A DNA stretch of 14,595 nucleotides from Flavobacterium psychrophilum (GCA_945866505.1 CAMBHH010000079.1:1-14595), one strand, 5' to 3'. Counted from the stretch's first letter, positions 7,630 to 14,337 are shown. Translations and numbers: made by a program. The notes: generated by a model from the letters alone, not told the origin.

Positions 7630-8010
7630 TTAGAACGGTAAATCGTCTGGCTCGTCTTCATTTAAACTTGTTGCTGGCGGAAAAGCAGCTGCTGCAGGCA
7701 TAGGTGGCGCTACCTGATTGCTAGATGCGTCGGCTTGAACCTTTGCAATTCGCCAACCTTGAATCGTGTTGAAGTAAACGGTCTCTCCTTGCGGATTAGT
7801 CCATTCACGACCTCTCAAATTAATGTCAATTTTTACCGCTTCTCCTACTTGATACGTATTCAACAAATCACATTTGTCTTGAACAAATTGAACCAGAATA
7901 TGTTGTGGATATTGTTCGTCTGTTGTAACAACAACATCTCTTTTTTTGAAACCTGCGGACCCAACCTCTTTGGTTTGATCAATCATTTTAATTTTTCCTG
8001 TAACTTCCAT
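7630..8010 (-). CDS. DUF3127 protein with SSB-like acidic C-terminal tip
   Basis: The 126-residue protein has a DUF3127 domain over about residues 1-92, a small beta-rich, probably OB-fold-like domain common in Bacteroidota. Recognisable pieces are MEVTGKIKMI, FKKRDVVVTT, the LVQF strand and NTIQGWRIAK. A flexible linker rich in Ala, Pro and Asn follows (93-115), and the protein ends EDEPDDLPF. This layout of OB-like domain, disordered linker and acidic DDLPF tip mirrors single-stranded DNA-binding protein, whose DDDIPF tip recruits repair and replication enzymes. The family has no established function that I know of. The gene has its own well-formed promoter (8113-8142) and terminator. It is cytoplasmic, with no signal peptide. 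Confidence 0.88.
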   Translation of the reverse strand: MEVTGKIKMIDQTKEVGSAGFKKRDVVVTTDEQYPQHILVQFVQDKCDLLNTYQVGEAVKIDINLRGREWTNPQGETVYFNTIQGWRIAKVQADASSNQVAPPMPAAAAFPPATSLNEDEPDDLPF

Positions 8011-8112
8011 CTTGACTATATTTATTTTATTGTTGCTATTCAGTTTCTAATTTCTTGACGATCTGGTAATCTTTCGTGATTTAAAGCGCTCTTTGTCGAA
8101 AAATCTGTTTTA

Positions 8113-8142
8113 CAAATATATCAATTTCTTCTTTAGAGTCAA
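8113..8142 (-). promoter_or_regulatory. Promoter of the DUF3127 gene
   Basis: On the - strand TTG (8142-8140), a 19-base spacer and TATATTTG (8120-8113) match both parts of the Bacteroidota vegetative promoter. The transcript would begin near 8106, leaving a 5' leader of about 95 bases before ATG 8010. Confidence 0.75.
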
Positions 8143-8240
8143 ACAAATAATTTTCACAAAAAGATAATTTTACGCCAATCAAACCTCGAAAAAATAAGAA
8201 TCAAATTATTTCGTTATATTTATGCCACAAAAATCAATTT

Positions 8241-9395
8241 ATGCAGTTTTCCGAAAGTAGAAACACAAGTCGTTGGATCATTATTTTTGCTTCCTTTTTA
8301 ATTATTTTATTGATACTTTGGAATACCTATACTTTTTTCCAAATTTTTAAACAGGAAGAACGGTTAAAAATGAATCTTTGGGCTAATGCATATAAAACTT
8401 TGATGAACGCTGGTGAAACTACCGATGTCGAGCTTCCGCTTCAAATTTTCAGCAACAATACTTCTATTCCTATTATACGTACAGAGAATGATACCATTGT
8501 AGATACTGTTAATATTGACAAGGAAATTGTAAACGACAAACAAAAAATCAAATCTTTTTTGAATGGCCTTAAAAACGAAAATTATCCCATAGAACTTGAA
8601 TATGTGCCAGGGAAATTTCAATATTTATATTATGGAGATTCAGCTTTGTTGAATAAACTTAAATATTATCCTATTGCCTTATTGCTTATTATTGTCTTGT
8701 TTGCCGCTTTAGTTTATAATTTTTATAGAAGTACAAAAATGGCGACTCAAAACAAACTTTGGGCTGGAATGGCTAAGGAAACTGCACACCAAATCGGTAC
8801 GCCGTTGACGTCTTTAGTGGGTTGGGTCGAAATTCTCAAATCTGAAAACATTGATATATCTACCACCAATGAAATTGAAAAAGACATCGAAAGGTTACAA
8901 ACTATAACAGAACGTTTTTCGAAAATTGGTTCAGAGCCAATACTAGAACGCAAAGATATAATTGACGAAACACAAAAATCGTACGACTACTTGCAATCTC
9001 GATTTTCAAAAAATATTGAGTTTTCATTCTCAGGTCCCAATGCAGCTGTTATTGTATTGTTTAATCCTACTTTGCATAGTTGGACCATTGAAAATTTAGT
9101 CAAAAATTCGATTGACGCTATGAAAGGCAGAGGAAAACTTTCCCTAGAAGTGCTGCACGAAGGTGGTTTGGTCAAAATTAATGTTTCGGATACCGGAAGC
9201 GGAATTCCAAAAAACCAACATAAAAGTGTTTTTGAACCTGGATTTACAACCAAAAAACGCGGTTGGGGATTGGGATTGTCCTTGACCAAAAGAATTGTCG
9301 AAGAATACCACAAAGGAACCATAAAAGTATTACATTCCGAAATTGGAAAAGGAACCACAATGCAAGTCAGTTTTAAAGTAACCGAATTAATTTAA
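8241..9395 (+). CDS. Membrane sensor histidine kinase
   Basis: The 384-residue protein has a membrane helix at 12-34, an extracytoplasmic sensor region of about 105 residues, a second helix at 142-162, and then a cytoplasmic kinase core. The H-box is KETAHQIGTPLTSL with phospho-acceptor H183. The N-box is NLVKNSIDAM (285-294), G1 is DTGSGIP (317-323), the F-box is FEPGFTTK (331-338) and G2 is GWGLGLSLTK (341-350). The residue after H183 is Gln rather than the usual Glu or Asp. The extracytoplasmic part has no family I can name. No response regulator lies in the window, so it is an orphan kinase here. It is divergent from DUF3127, and its last nine bases overlap the convergent transglutaminase gene. 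Confidence 0.94.
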   Translation: MQFSESRNTSRWIIIFASFLIILLILWNTYTFFQIFKQEERLKMNLWANAYKTLMNAGETTDVELPLQIFSNNTSIPIIRTENDTIVDTVNIDKEIVNDKQKIKSFLNGLKNENYPIELEYVPGKFQYLYYGDSALLNKLKYYPIALLLIIVLFAALVYNFYRSTKMATQNKLWAGMAKETAHQIGTPLTSLVGWVEILKSENIDISTTNEIEKDIERLQTITERFSKIGSEPILERKDIIDETQKSYDYLQSRFSKNIEFSFSGPNAAVIVLFNPTLHSWTIENLVKNSIDAMKGRGKLSLEVLHEGGLVKINVSDTGSGIPKNQHKSVFEPGFTTKKRGWGLGLSLTKRIVEEYHKGTIKVLHSEIGKGTTMQVSFKVTELI

Positions 9396-10559
9396 AGGAA
9401 TTCCAAAATAAGTCACCTTCGAAAACATGGCTTTGCGAGCCATTTTGGACTTACTCATATAGTTCTTTACAAACAAAGCTTGCTCTTCGGCTGTTGCCAA
9501 ATTAGATTCAAGTGTTTGTTTTATTGATAATAAGTTGGCTGTGTTTTCCGCTCCTGTTGACCCAACGGTGTAAATATCCTGTTGACATTTAATCAGTTTT
9601 TCTCTAGGTTTTTGAATCATATTGATGATTTCGTCATCTGGTAAAGTAGGTTTGAACCTCTTGTTCTTGTATAGTATAAAATCGTTCAAAAAAACAACTG
9701 CTTCATTAATTTCTTTTACAATTCCATTTAATTTATCAATATTGGCGCTTTGTCGCAAAAAAGTTAAAAGTTCCTTTTTGCTTTTATAGCTTGCAACGAT
9801 CATAGCATTTTTCAAGCCGTTTTGCTCTATTCTCAAAGCCGATTCAAACAATTGATCCATTTCGGATAAATCGTTTTGTTTGGTAATTTCTTTCTCAAAA
9901 TCGAAATATTTCTTGGTAGCATCGATTTGAGTTTTCCCTTCATAAAACTCAGTATTGGTAATAGGATAATTCAAAAACTGCCATAAATAATCAAAAGGAA
10001 TATGAGAAGATATGATTTTGCTTGGTTGAGTTTTGAAATAGTAATCATTAATTCTCTTGACATATTTGCCATTAATTAAAGACCCTGAGCCCCAAGTTGG
10101 GTCAAAAACCCACCATTTATTGTCAATTTTGGCTGCACACCAAGCGTGAGACAACGTGTCTATTTTTCCGTTTTGTTTTGTATAGCCAGAAATAACAACG
10201 GAATTTATACCAACCATAGTGGCGATTTCATTAAAAATAGCTGAATAGTCCGCGCAAATTCCTTTTTTGGTTTTTAATACTTTTGCAATTCTGTCTTGTG
10301 GTGTTTCAGAATTATTGACAGCAAACATATTTGCTACATCATAACTTATGTTTGAGGCTGTCCAATAAAAAACGGCACGAATTTTATCATTTTCTGTCTT
10401 GAAATTGGCATTGATGTAACTTGCAATCTCTCTTGTAGAATTTGTTGATTTTTGCGGAATTAAATCGACTTTTTTGTCTATTGCAGCATATCCTACATTG
10501 GCCTGTCCAAAACTATAAATAGAGAAAAGAAATATAAAAATTAATAAAATATTCTTCAT
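9387..10559 (-). CDS. Secreted transglutaminase-like (cysteine protease fold) protein
   Basis: The start at ATG 10559 gives MKNILLIFIFLFSIYSFGQA, a clear signal peptide. The TTG four codons upstream would put charged residues in front and is less likely. The mature protein has a transglutaminase core domain at about 30-160, with the catalytic triad C102 (KKGICADYS), H138 (LSHAW) and D153 (WWVFDPTWG). Such domains act as transglutaminases, peptidases or amidases, and the substrate is unknown. The following 230 residues are mainly helical and Lys-rich, with no recognised domain. The total length is 390. It follows the HIT gene by 27 bases and greA further upstream, so it is probably last in their transcript. 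Its 3' end overlaps the sensor kinase gene by nine bases tail to tail. Confidence 0.88.
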   Translation of the reverse strand: MKNILLIFIFLFSIYSFGQANVGYAAIDKKVDLIPQKSTNSTREIASYINANFKTENDKIRAVFYWTASNISYDVANMFAVNNSETPQDRIAKVLKTKKGICADYSAIFNEIATMVGINSVVISGYTKQNGKIDTLSHAWCAAKIDNKWWVFDPTWGSGSLINGKYVKRINDYYFKTQPSKIISSHIPFDYLWQFLNYPITNTEFYEGKTQIDATKKYFDFEKEITKQNDLSEMDQLFESALRIEQNGLKNAMIVASYKSKKELLTFLRQSANIDKLNGIVKEINEAVVFLNDFILYKNKRFKPTLPDDEIINMIQKPREKLIKCQQDIYTVGSTGAENTANLLSIKQTLESNLATAEEQALFVKNYMSKSKMARKAMFSKVTYFGIPLN

Positions 10560-10586
10560 TTTTGGCCTCAATGTTGAATGCTATTT

Positions 10587-10976
10587 TTACAAATTGGACT
10601 GAATTTCTTTGGCTAAAGCCTCAAACTGATCTTTATTCATTGAAACTTTTTTCTGAAACCGCATTTCGTCCATTTCGTTCAAGGGAATCAAATGAACGTG
10701 GGCGTGAGGTACTTCGAGACCTATAACTGTCATTCCAATTCTTTTGCAAGGGATTGTTTTTTCGAGTGCCAATGCAATTTTTTTAGAGAACTGCATTAAT
10801 CCAAGATACAAATCGTCATCGAGGTCAAAAAGTTTGTCGGTTTCTTTTTTTGGGACACATAAAGTATGTCCTTTTGCATTGGGATTTACATCCAAAAAAG
10901 CAAAGCAATTCTCGTCCTCCGCTATTTTATAGCAAGGAATTTCTCCGTTGATGATTTTGGTAAAAATGCTTGACAT
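10587..10976 (-). CDS. HIT-family nucleotide hydrolase
   Basis: The 129-residue protein has the histidine-triad signature HAHVHLIPL (H91, H93, H95), with H93 the expected nucleophile. The N-terminal IFTKIINGEIPCYKIAED and FAFLDVNPNAKGHTLCVPK match the Hint/PKCI branch, whose members hydrolyse purine nucleoside phosphoramidates or AMP-linked compounds. No zinc-site cysteine pair of the HINT type is evident (C15, C24, C40 and C77 are scattered). It lies 78 bases downstream of greA and is probably co-transcribed with it. The spacer contains a pyrimidine-rich repeat on the coding strand. Confidence 0.94.
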   Translation of the reverse strand: MSSIFTKIINGEIPCYKIAEDENCFAFLDVNPNAKGHTLCVPKKETDKLFDLDDDLYLGLMQFSKKIALALEKTIPCKRIGMTVIGLEVPHAHVHLIPLNEMDEMRFQKKVSMNKDQFEALAKEIQSNL

Positions 10977-11054
10977 TGGAAAGTTAGAGGTTAGAAGTGG
11001 GAAGTTAAGAGTTGGAAGAATCTACAACCTGAATCTGCAATCTGCAAACTACAA
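10977..11054. repeat. Degenerate purine/pyrimidine short-repeat tract
   Basis: The greA-HIT spacer is built from imperfect copies of AGTTAGAAG-like units on the + strand (10981-11020), then ATCTGCA repeats (about 11034-11047). GGGAAGTT (10999-11006) recurs in the prs-rplY spacer at 13570-13577. The tract looks like slippage-expanded intergenic sequence. Confidence 0.5.
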
Positions 11055-11531
11055 TTAATCTCTAGATATTTCGAGGATTTCAAATTTCAAAACGCCATTT
11101 GGCACTGTGATTTCGGCTAACTCGCCTACCTTTTTTCCAAGCAATCCTCTACCAATCGGTGAAGTTACAGATATTTTCCCAGTTTTTAAATCAGCTTCGC
11201 TTTCCGCAACAAGCGTATATTTCAATTCCATGCCATTGGCTTGATTCTTAATTTTTACATTAGATAAAACCAAAACTTTGGAAACATCAAGATGTGTTTC
11301 GTCTATTAATCTCGCGTTAGAATGCACTTCTTCCAGTTTAGCAATTCTCATTTCTAGCATACCTTGTGCTTCTTTTGCAGCATCGTATTCGGCGTTTTCA
11401 GACAAGTCTCCTTTATCTCTTGCTTCGGCAATAGCTTGCGAAGCTTTTGGTCTTTCGATACTTTTTAATTGATCTAATTCGTCTCTCAATTTCTTTAATC
11501 CTTCAGCGGTGTAATAAGATACATTGGTCAT
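11055..11531 (-). CDS. greA: Transcription elongation factor GreA
   Basis: GreA enters the RNA polymerase secondary channel and stimulates cleavage of backtracked RNA. With ATG 11531 the protein is 158 residues (MTNVSYYTAEGLKKLRDEL), the same length as E. coli GreA. A longer in-frame start at 11627 would add 32 unrelated residues and run through the predicted promoter. The N-terminal coiled coil (about 8-75) carries the acidic tip GDLSENAEY with D42 and E45, equivalent to catalytic D41 and E44. The C-terminal FKBP-like domain includes VTSPIGRGLLGKKVGE. It is first in a probable greA-HIT-transglutaminase transcript. Its leader contains a terminator-like hairpin that may control expression. Confidence 0.97.
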   Translation of the reverse strand: MTNVSYYTAEGLKKLRDELDQLKSIERPKASQAIAEARDKGDLSENAEYDAAKEAQGMLEMRIAKLEEVHSNARLIDETHLDVSKVLVLSNVKIKNQANGMELKYTLVAESEADLKTGKISVTSPIGRGLLGKKVGELAEITVPNGVLKFEILEISRD

Positions 11532-11558
11532 AACTTCATCATTTATATAAAATACAAA

Positions 11559-11580
11559 AAATCCCATCAGGACGGGATTT
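11559..11580 (-). promoter_or_regulatory. Terminator-like hairpin in the greA leader
   Basis: On the - strand AAATCCC (11580-11574), loop GTCCTGAT and GGGATTT (11565-11559) form a 7-bp stem. Six T residues run from within the 3' arm (11561-11556). It lies between the candidate -7 box and the greA ATG, so it would sit at the very 5' end of the mRNA. Confidence 0.6.
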
Positions 11581-11587
11581 CTTTCCA

Positions 11588-11595
11588 CAAAGATA
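11588..11595 (-). promoter_or_regulatory. -7 box of greA
   Basis: On the - strand TATCTTTG matches TAnnTTTG exactly. Initiation would fall near 11581, at the base of the leader hairpin, with a leader of about 50 bases. No TTG is seen at the standard spacing. Confidence 0.5.
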
Positions 11596-11657
11596 GTATT
11601 ATTTTTATTTAATTTATAAATATACAATAAACATATCTATTTCAAAGTTAAATAAAT

Positions 11658-11665
11658 TATTTTTG
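11658..11665 (+). promoter_or_regulatory. -7 box of the Rieske-like lipoprotein
   Basis: TATTTTTG matches TAnnTTTG exactly, 29 bases before ATG 11695. No TTG at -33 is found at the usual distance. Confidence 0.45.
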
Positions 11666-11694
11666 CTTGAGTAATTCTACTTATTTGTTTGGTA

Positions 11695-12114
11695 ATGAAA
11701 AGATATTTTTTTGTTTTGATTGTTTTTCCAATGCTTTTTGGATGTAGTTCAAATTCCCCTAATAACAACAATCCGTATTTGCCCAATTATGCTGTAAACT
11801 TGGATGTTAATATGAATTTACCTCAATATTCGGATCTTAAATATATAAGCAATGCGGTCTATATTTCTGGACATGGTGTTCGTGGAATAATTGTTTTCAA
11901 TGCAGGAAGCGGTTATAATGCCTTTGACGCCGCTTGTCCTAATCAAGCTTTGAGATCTTGTTCTACAATGACTATAAAAGGTGGTATTATGGCGCTTTGT
12001 GCTTGTGATAATGCGGAATATAGCTTATTTTCCGGTCAAGCTAAAGGAAAGGAATATCCGTTGAAACAGTACCGCGTAGAGGTAAATGGTAACTTGTTGA
12101 GAGTTTATAATTAG
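11695..12114 (+). CDS. Rieske-like lipoprotein lacking the histidine ligands
   Basis: ATG 11695 (rather than the TTG two codons earlier) gives a 139-residue protein with a lipoprotein signal ending LFGC, lipidated at C17. An Asn/Pro-rich tether follows. Residues about 45-139 resemble a Rieske fold: FDAACPNQALRSC, then LCACDNAEYSLFSG, then YPLKQYRVEVNG. A true Rieske protein has CxH and CPCH boxes. Here the boxes are C81-P-N83 and C102-A-C104-D105, so the two cluster cysteines remain but both histidines are replaced by Asn and Asp. C89 and C104 fit the disulfide pair of bc1-type Rieske proteins. It probably does not bind a normal 2Fe-2S cluster, and its function is unknown. It is divergent from greA and followed by a strong terminator. 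Confidence 0.8.
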   Translation: MKRYFFVLIVFPMLFGCSSNSPNNNNPYLPNYAVNLDVNMNLPQYSDLKYISNAVYISGHGVRGIIVFNAGSGYNAFDAACPNQALRSCSTMTIKGGIMALCACDNAEYSLFSGQAKGKEYPLKQYRVEVNGNLLRVYN

Positions 12115-12193
12115 AAATAAATGGAGAGTAAAAAGTAAACCTAAGGTCTGCGACAAATGTTGAATCAATACCAATCTTGGACAACTCTATAAT

Positions 12194-12240
12194 AAAAAAG
12201 CCTGTAATTCTTGATAAACAAGTGATTACAGACTTTTTAA
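12194..12240. terminator. Bidirectional terminator between lipoprotein gene and tRNA-Leu
   Basis: AAAAAGCCTGTAAT (12195-12208) pairs with ATTACAGACTTTTT (12225-12238) with one C-A mismatch. The inner CTTG (12210-12213) pairs with CAAG (12219-12222). The long stem has T-runs in both directions, so it can end the lipoprotein mRNA on + and the tRNA transcript on -. Confidence 0.85.
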
Positions 12241-12241
12241 G

Positions 12242-12321
12242 TACCCGGAGCCGGAGTCGAACCGGCACGGTTTCCCACAGGTGTTTGAGACCAGCGCGTC
12301 TACCAATTCCGCCATCCGGGC
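12242..12321 (-). tRNA. tRNA-Leu (anticodon CAA)
   Basis: The 80-base gene folds as a class II tRNA. The acceptor stem is GCCCGGA/TCCGGGT (G1-T72 wobble), the D-arm contains the leucine-type GGCGGAATTGGTAGACGC, and the anticodon loop CTCAAAC gives CAA, reading UUG. A long variable arm (TGTGGGAAACCGT) follows, and the T-arm is GCCGGTTCGACTCCGGC. The discriminator base is A73 and CCA is not encoded. The anticodon stem CTGGT/ACCTG carries one U-U pair at 28-42. Confidence 0.95.
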
Positions 12322-12480
12322 TTAGCAGACAGAAATAACGACAGTTATTTCACGCAATAAAGAGATATTTAGTGGTAACTAAACATCTTTTTCCTTTAAC
12401 ACGGTGCAAATGTAAAAAATAATATTAATGTTTCTAATAAAAATACTCTAATTTTTCCTTTCAGAGTTCGATTTTATTCC
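12322..12480. other. tRNA-prs divergent spacer with two hairpins
   Basis: The spacer holds GAAATAAC-GACA-GTTATTTC (12332-12351), a perfect 8-bp hairpin 10 bases upstream of the tRNA 5' end. A second hairpin, GATATTTAGT-GGTA-ACTAAACATC (12364-12387), has 10 pairs with one wobble. On the - strand TACATTTG (12414-12407) matches the -7 consensus and could start the tRNA precursor, placing both hairpins in its 5' leader. No coding sequence is seen. Confidence 0.5.
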
Positions 12481-12488
12481 TAAATTTG
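12481..12488 (+). promoter_or_regulatory. -7 box of prs
   Basis: TAAATTTG matches TAnnTTTG exactly. Transcription would start near 12495, giving a leader of about 108 bases before the prs ATG. Confidence 0.55.
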
Positions 12489-12602
12489 CAGCGCTGTAAA
12501 ATGGAACACAACTAACTAACTACATTCGAGGCGGATACATGATTTAGCAAAGGCAACTAGAGCTAAATTGCGTGGAACGCAGCGAACAAAAACCAAAATC
12601 AA
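12489..12602 (+). promoter_or_regulatory. Structured 5' leader of prs
   Basis: The leader contains ATTTAGC (12542-12548) pairing with GCTAAAT (12562-12568) across 13 bases. A second hairpin, TGCGT-GGA-ACGCA (12569-12581), follows. CGCTG (12492-12496) could alternatively pair with CAGCG (12580-12584), enclosing the leader and competing with the second hairpin. Its GC content is higher than the surrounding spacer. I cannot assign it to a known riboswitch class. Confidence 0.45.
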
Positions 12603-13544
12603 ATGTCACACTTAGAGCCGGAAGCTAAAATTTTTGCATGTTCACAAAGTGTTTATCTCGCCGAAGTAATTGCCAAGGAGTATGGAATTCCTTTAGGTAA
12701 AGTTAGTATGTCGAGATATAGCGATGGAGAATATCAGCCCTCTTATGAGGAGTCTATTCGAGGTTTGCGTGTATTCATCATCTGTTCTACTTTTCCAAGT
12801 TCCGATAATTTGATGGAATTGTTACTGATGATTGATGCTGCAAAACGAGCTTCAGCCAGACACATAACAGCTGTAATGCCTTATTTCGGTTGGGCAAGAC
12901 AGGATAGAAAAGACAAGCCAAGAGTTCCGATTGGAGCAAAATTAGTGGCGAAATTATTAGAGACTGCCGGCGCAACGAGAATTATGACAATGGATTTGCA
13001 TGCCGATCAAATACAAGGATTCTTTGAAAAACCAGTAGATCACCTTTTTGCATCGACAATATTTTTGCCGTATGTAAACAGTTTGAATCTTGAAAATTTG
13101 ACTATTGCATCACCAGATATGGGAGGTTCAAAAAGAGCTTATGCTTATTCTAAATTTTTAGAATCGGATGTGGTAATTTGTTACAAACAGCGAAAAGTAG
13201 CCAACATCATTGATACGATGGAGCTAATTGGAGAAGTAAAAGGCAAAAATGTAGTACTTGTCGATGATATGATTGATACAGGAGGAACATTGGCGAAAGC
13301 CGCCGATTTAATGATAGAAAAAGGCGCCTTGAGCGTTAGAGCGATATGTACACATGCTATTTTATCAGGAGATGCATACGAAAAAATTGAAAATTCGAAA
13401 TTACTCGAATTAATTGTTACTGATTCCATTCCTTTAAAGAAGGTATCAAACAAGATAAAAGTGGTGAGTTGTGCGCCTCTATTTGCCGAAGTAATGTACA
13501 TGGTTCAACACAACAATTCTATAAGCAGTAAATTTTTGATGTAG
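12603..13544 (+). CDS. prs: Ribose-phosphate pyrophosphokinase
   Basis: Prs makes PRPP from ribose 5-phosphate and ATP, supplying purine, pyrimidine, histidine, tryptophan and NAD synthesis. The 313-residue length is standard. Visible motifs are SDGE (40-43), the ATP-site PYFGWARQDRKDKPR (93-107), the DLHADQIQGFF segment (131-141) with H133, and the PRPP-binding loop VVLVDDMIDTGGTL (217-230). The end, APLFAEVMY, is also typical. The ATG at 12603 has no Shine-Dalgarno sequence, which is normal for this phylum. rplY follows after 79 bases, an order (prs-ctc/rplY) found in many bacteria, so the pair is probably one transcript. It may be regulated through the structured leader. Confidence 0.97.
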   Translation: MSHLEPEAKIFACSQSVYLAEVIAKEYGIPLGKVSMSRYSDGEYQPSYEESIRGLRVFIICSTFPSSDNLMELLLMIDAAKRASARHITAVMPYFGWARQDRKDKPRVPIGAKLVAKLLETAGATRIMTMDLHADQIQGFFEKPVDHLFASTIFLPYVNSLNLENLTIASPDMGGSKRAYAYSKFLESDVVICYKQRKVANIIDTMELIGEVKGKNVVLVDDMIDTGGTLAKAADLMIEKGALSVRAICTHAILSGDAYEKIENSKLLELIVTDSIPLKKVSNKIKVVSCAPLFAEVMYMVQHNNSISSKFLM

Positions 13545-13600
13545 GACAAAGAAGAGGGAAGATGGGAGCGGGAAGTTTAAGAAAAAGAAGAATTTTTATA
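13545..13600. repeat. Purine-rich tract in the prs-rplY spacer
   Basis: The sequence directly after the prs stop is nearly all purine on the + strand, with imperfect GGAAGATGGGAG-like units. It shares GGGAAGTT with the greA-HIT spacer. It probably belongs to the same class of degenerate intergenic repeat. Confidence 0.4.
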
Positions 13601-13623
13601 ATTATTAACTATATATTTTTACA

Positions 13624-14232
13624 ATGAAATCGATTACAATTAAAGGATCAGAAAGAGAAAGCGTGGGCAAAGTTGCGACTAAAGCCTTACGTAATGCTGG
13701 AGCGGTTCCTTGCGTTATATACGGAGGAAATCAACCAGTGCATTTTTCAGCAGATGAAAGAGCATTTAAAACCTTGGTTTACACTCCAAACGCACACACA
13801 GTTGTGATTGAACTTGGAGATAAATCATTCAACGCAGTTTTGCAAGACATTCAGGTTCATCCTGTGTCTGACAAAATTTTACACATTGACTTCTTTCAGT
13901 TATTTGACGACAAAGAAATCACTATTGAAGTTCCAGTAAAAGTAGTTGGAGTATCTCCGGGAGTGCTTTTAGGTGGTGATTTACGTTTGAACACTCGTAG
14001 ATTGAAAGTAAAAGCTTTACCTAAAAATCTTCCTGATTTTATTGAAGCAAATATTTCAGAACTTCAAATGGGGAACAAATTGTATGTAACGAAGCTTATT
14101 GCTGACAACTGCAAATTATTGCACCCAGACAACACTGTTGTTGCTCAAGTAAGAATTTCTCGTGCGGCTATGAAAGCAGCTCAAGAAGCAGCAAAAGCAG
14201 CAAAAGCACCTGCAGGGAAAAAGAAAAAATAA
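13624..14232 (+). CDS. rplY: 50S ribosomal protein L25/general stress protein Ctc
   Basis: This 202-residue protein is the long, two-domain form of L25 (Ctc/TL5), which binds 5S rRNA. The N-terminal L25 domain spans about 5-92 ([43 protein letters not shown]). The C-terminal TL5-type beta domain spans about 98-180 ([30 protein letters not shown]). The last 20 residues are an Ala/Lys tail ending GKKKK, a feature seen in several Bacteroidota L25 proteins and presumably RNA-contacting. It is probably co-transcribed with prs and is followed by a strong terminator. Confidence 0.97.
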   Translation: MKSITIKGSERESVGKVATKALRNAGAVPCVIYGGNQPVHFSADERAFKTLVYTPNAHTVVIELGDKSFNAVLQDIQVHPVSDKILHIDFFQLFDDKEITIEVPVKVVGVSPGVLLGGDLRLNTRRLKVKALPKNLPDFIEANISELQMGNKLYVTKLIADNCKLLHPDNTVVAQVRISRAAMKAAQEAAKAAKAPAGKKKK

Positions 14233-14249
14233 TATTTCTCAAATATTTC

Positions 14250-14284
14250 AAAAAAGCATCAGTTGTACTACTGGTGCTTTTTTT
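14250..14284 (+). terminator. Rho-independent terminator after rplY
   Basis: AAAAAGCATCAGT (14251-14263) pairs with ACTGGTGCTTTTT (14270-14282), with one T-G wobble and the six-base loop TGTACT. The stem runs into seven T. It lies 18 bases after the rplY stop. Confidence 0.88.
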
Positions 14285-14337
14285 GTTATACTTTCCTACT
14301 TGCAGCCTTTTTGAAGTCTAGATGCTTTAAAAAAGTT

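Noticed and set aside
7735..8058. Open frame of 107 codons on + opposite DUF3127
   Set aside because: It is antisense to a well-supported gene with promoter and terminator, and the encoded sequence looks like a shadow.
8987..9358. Open frame of 123 codons antisense to the histidine kinase
   Set aside because: It lies wholly within the conserved kinase domain, its composition is Pro/Ser-rich as expected from a shadow frame, and it has no promoter or family match.
10981..11050. CRISPR array
   Set aside because: The repeated units are short, imperfect and adjacent, without regular spacers, and no cas gene is present.
11532..11627. 32-residue N-terminal extension of GreA
   Set aside because: It would be translated from the promoter and hairpin region, and ATG 11531 gives the exact usual length of 158.
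13181..13501. Open frame of 106 codons antisense to prs
   Set aside because: It mirrors the conserved PRPP-binding region of prs and has no independent support.
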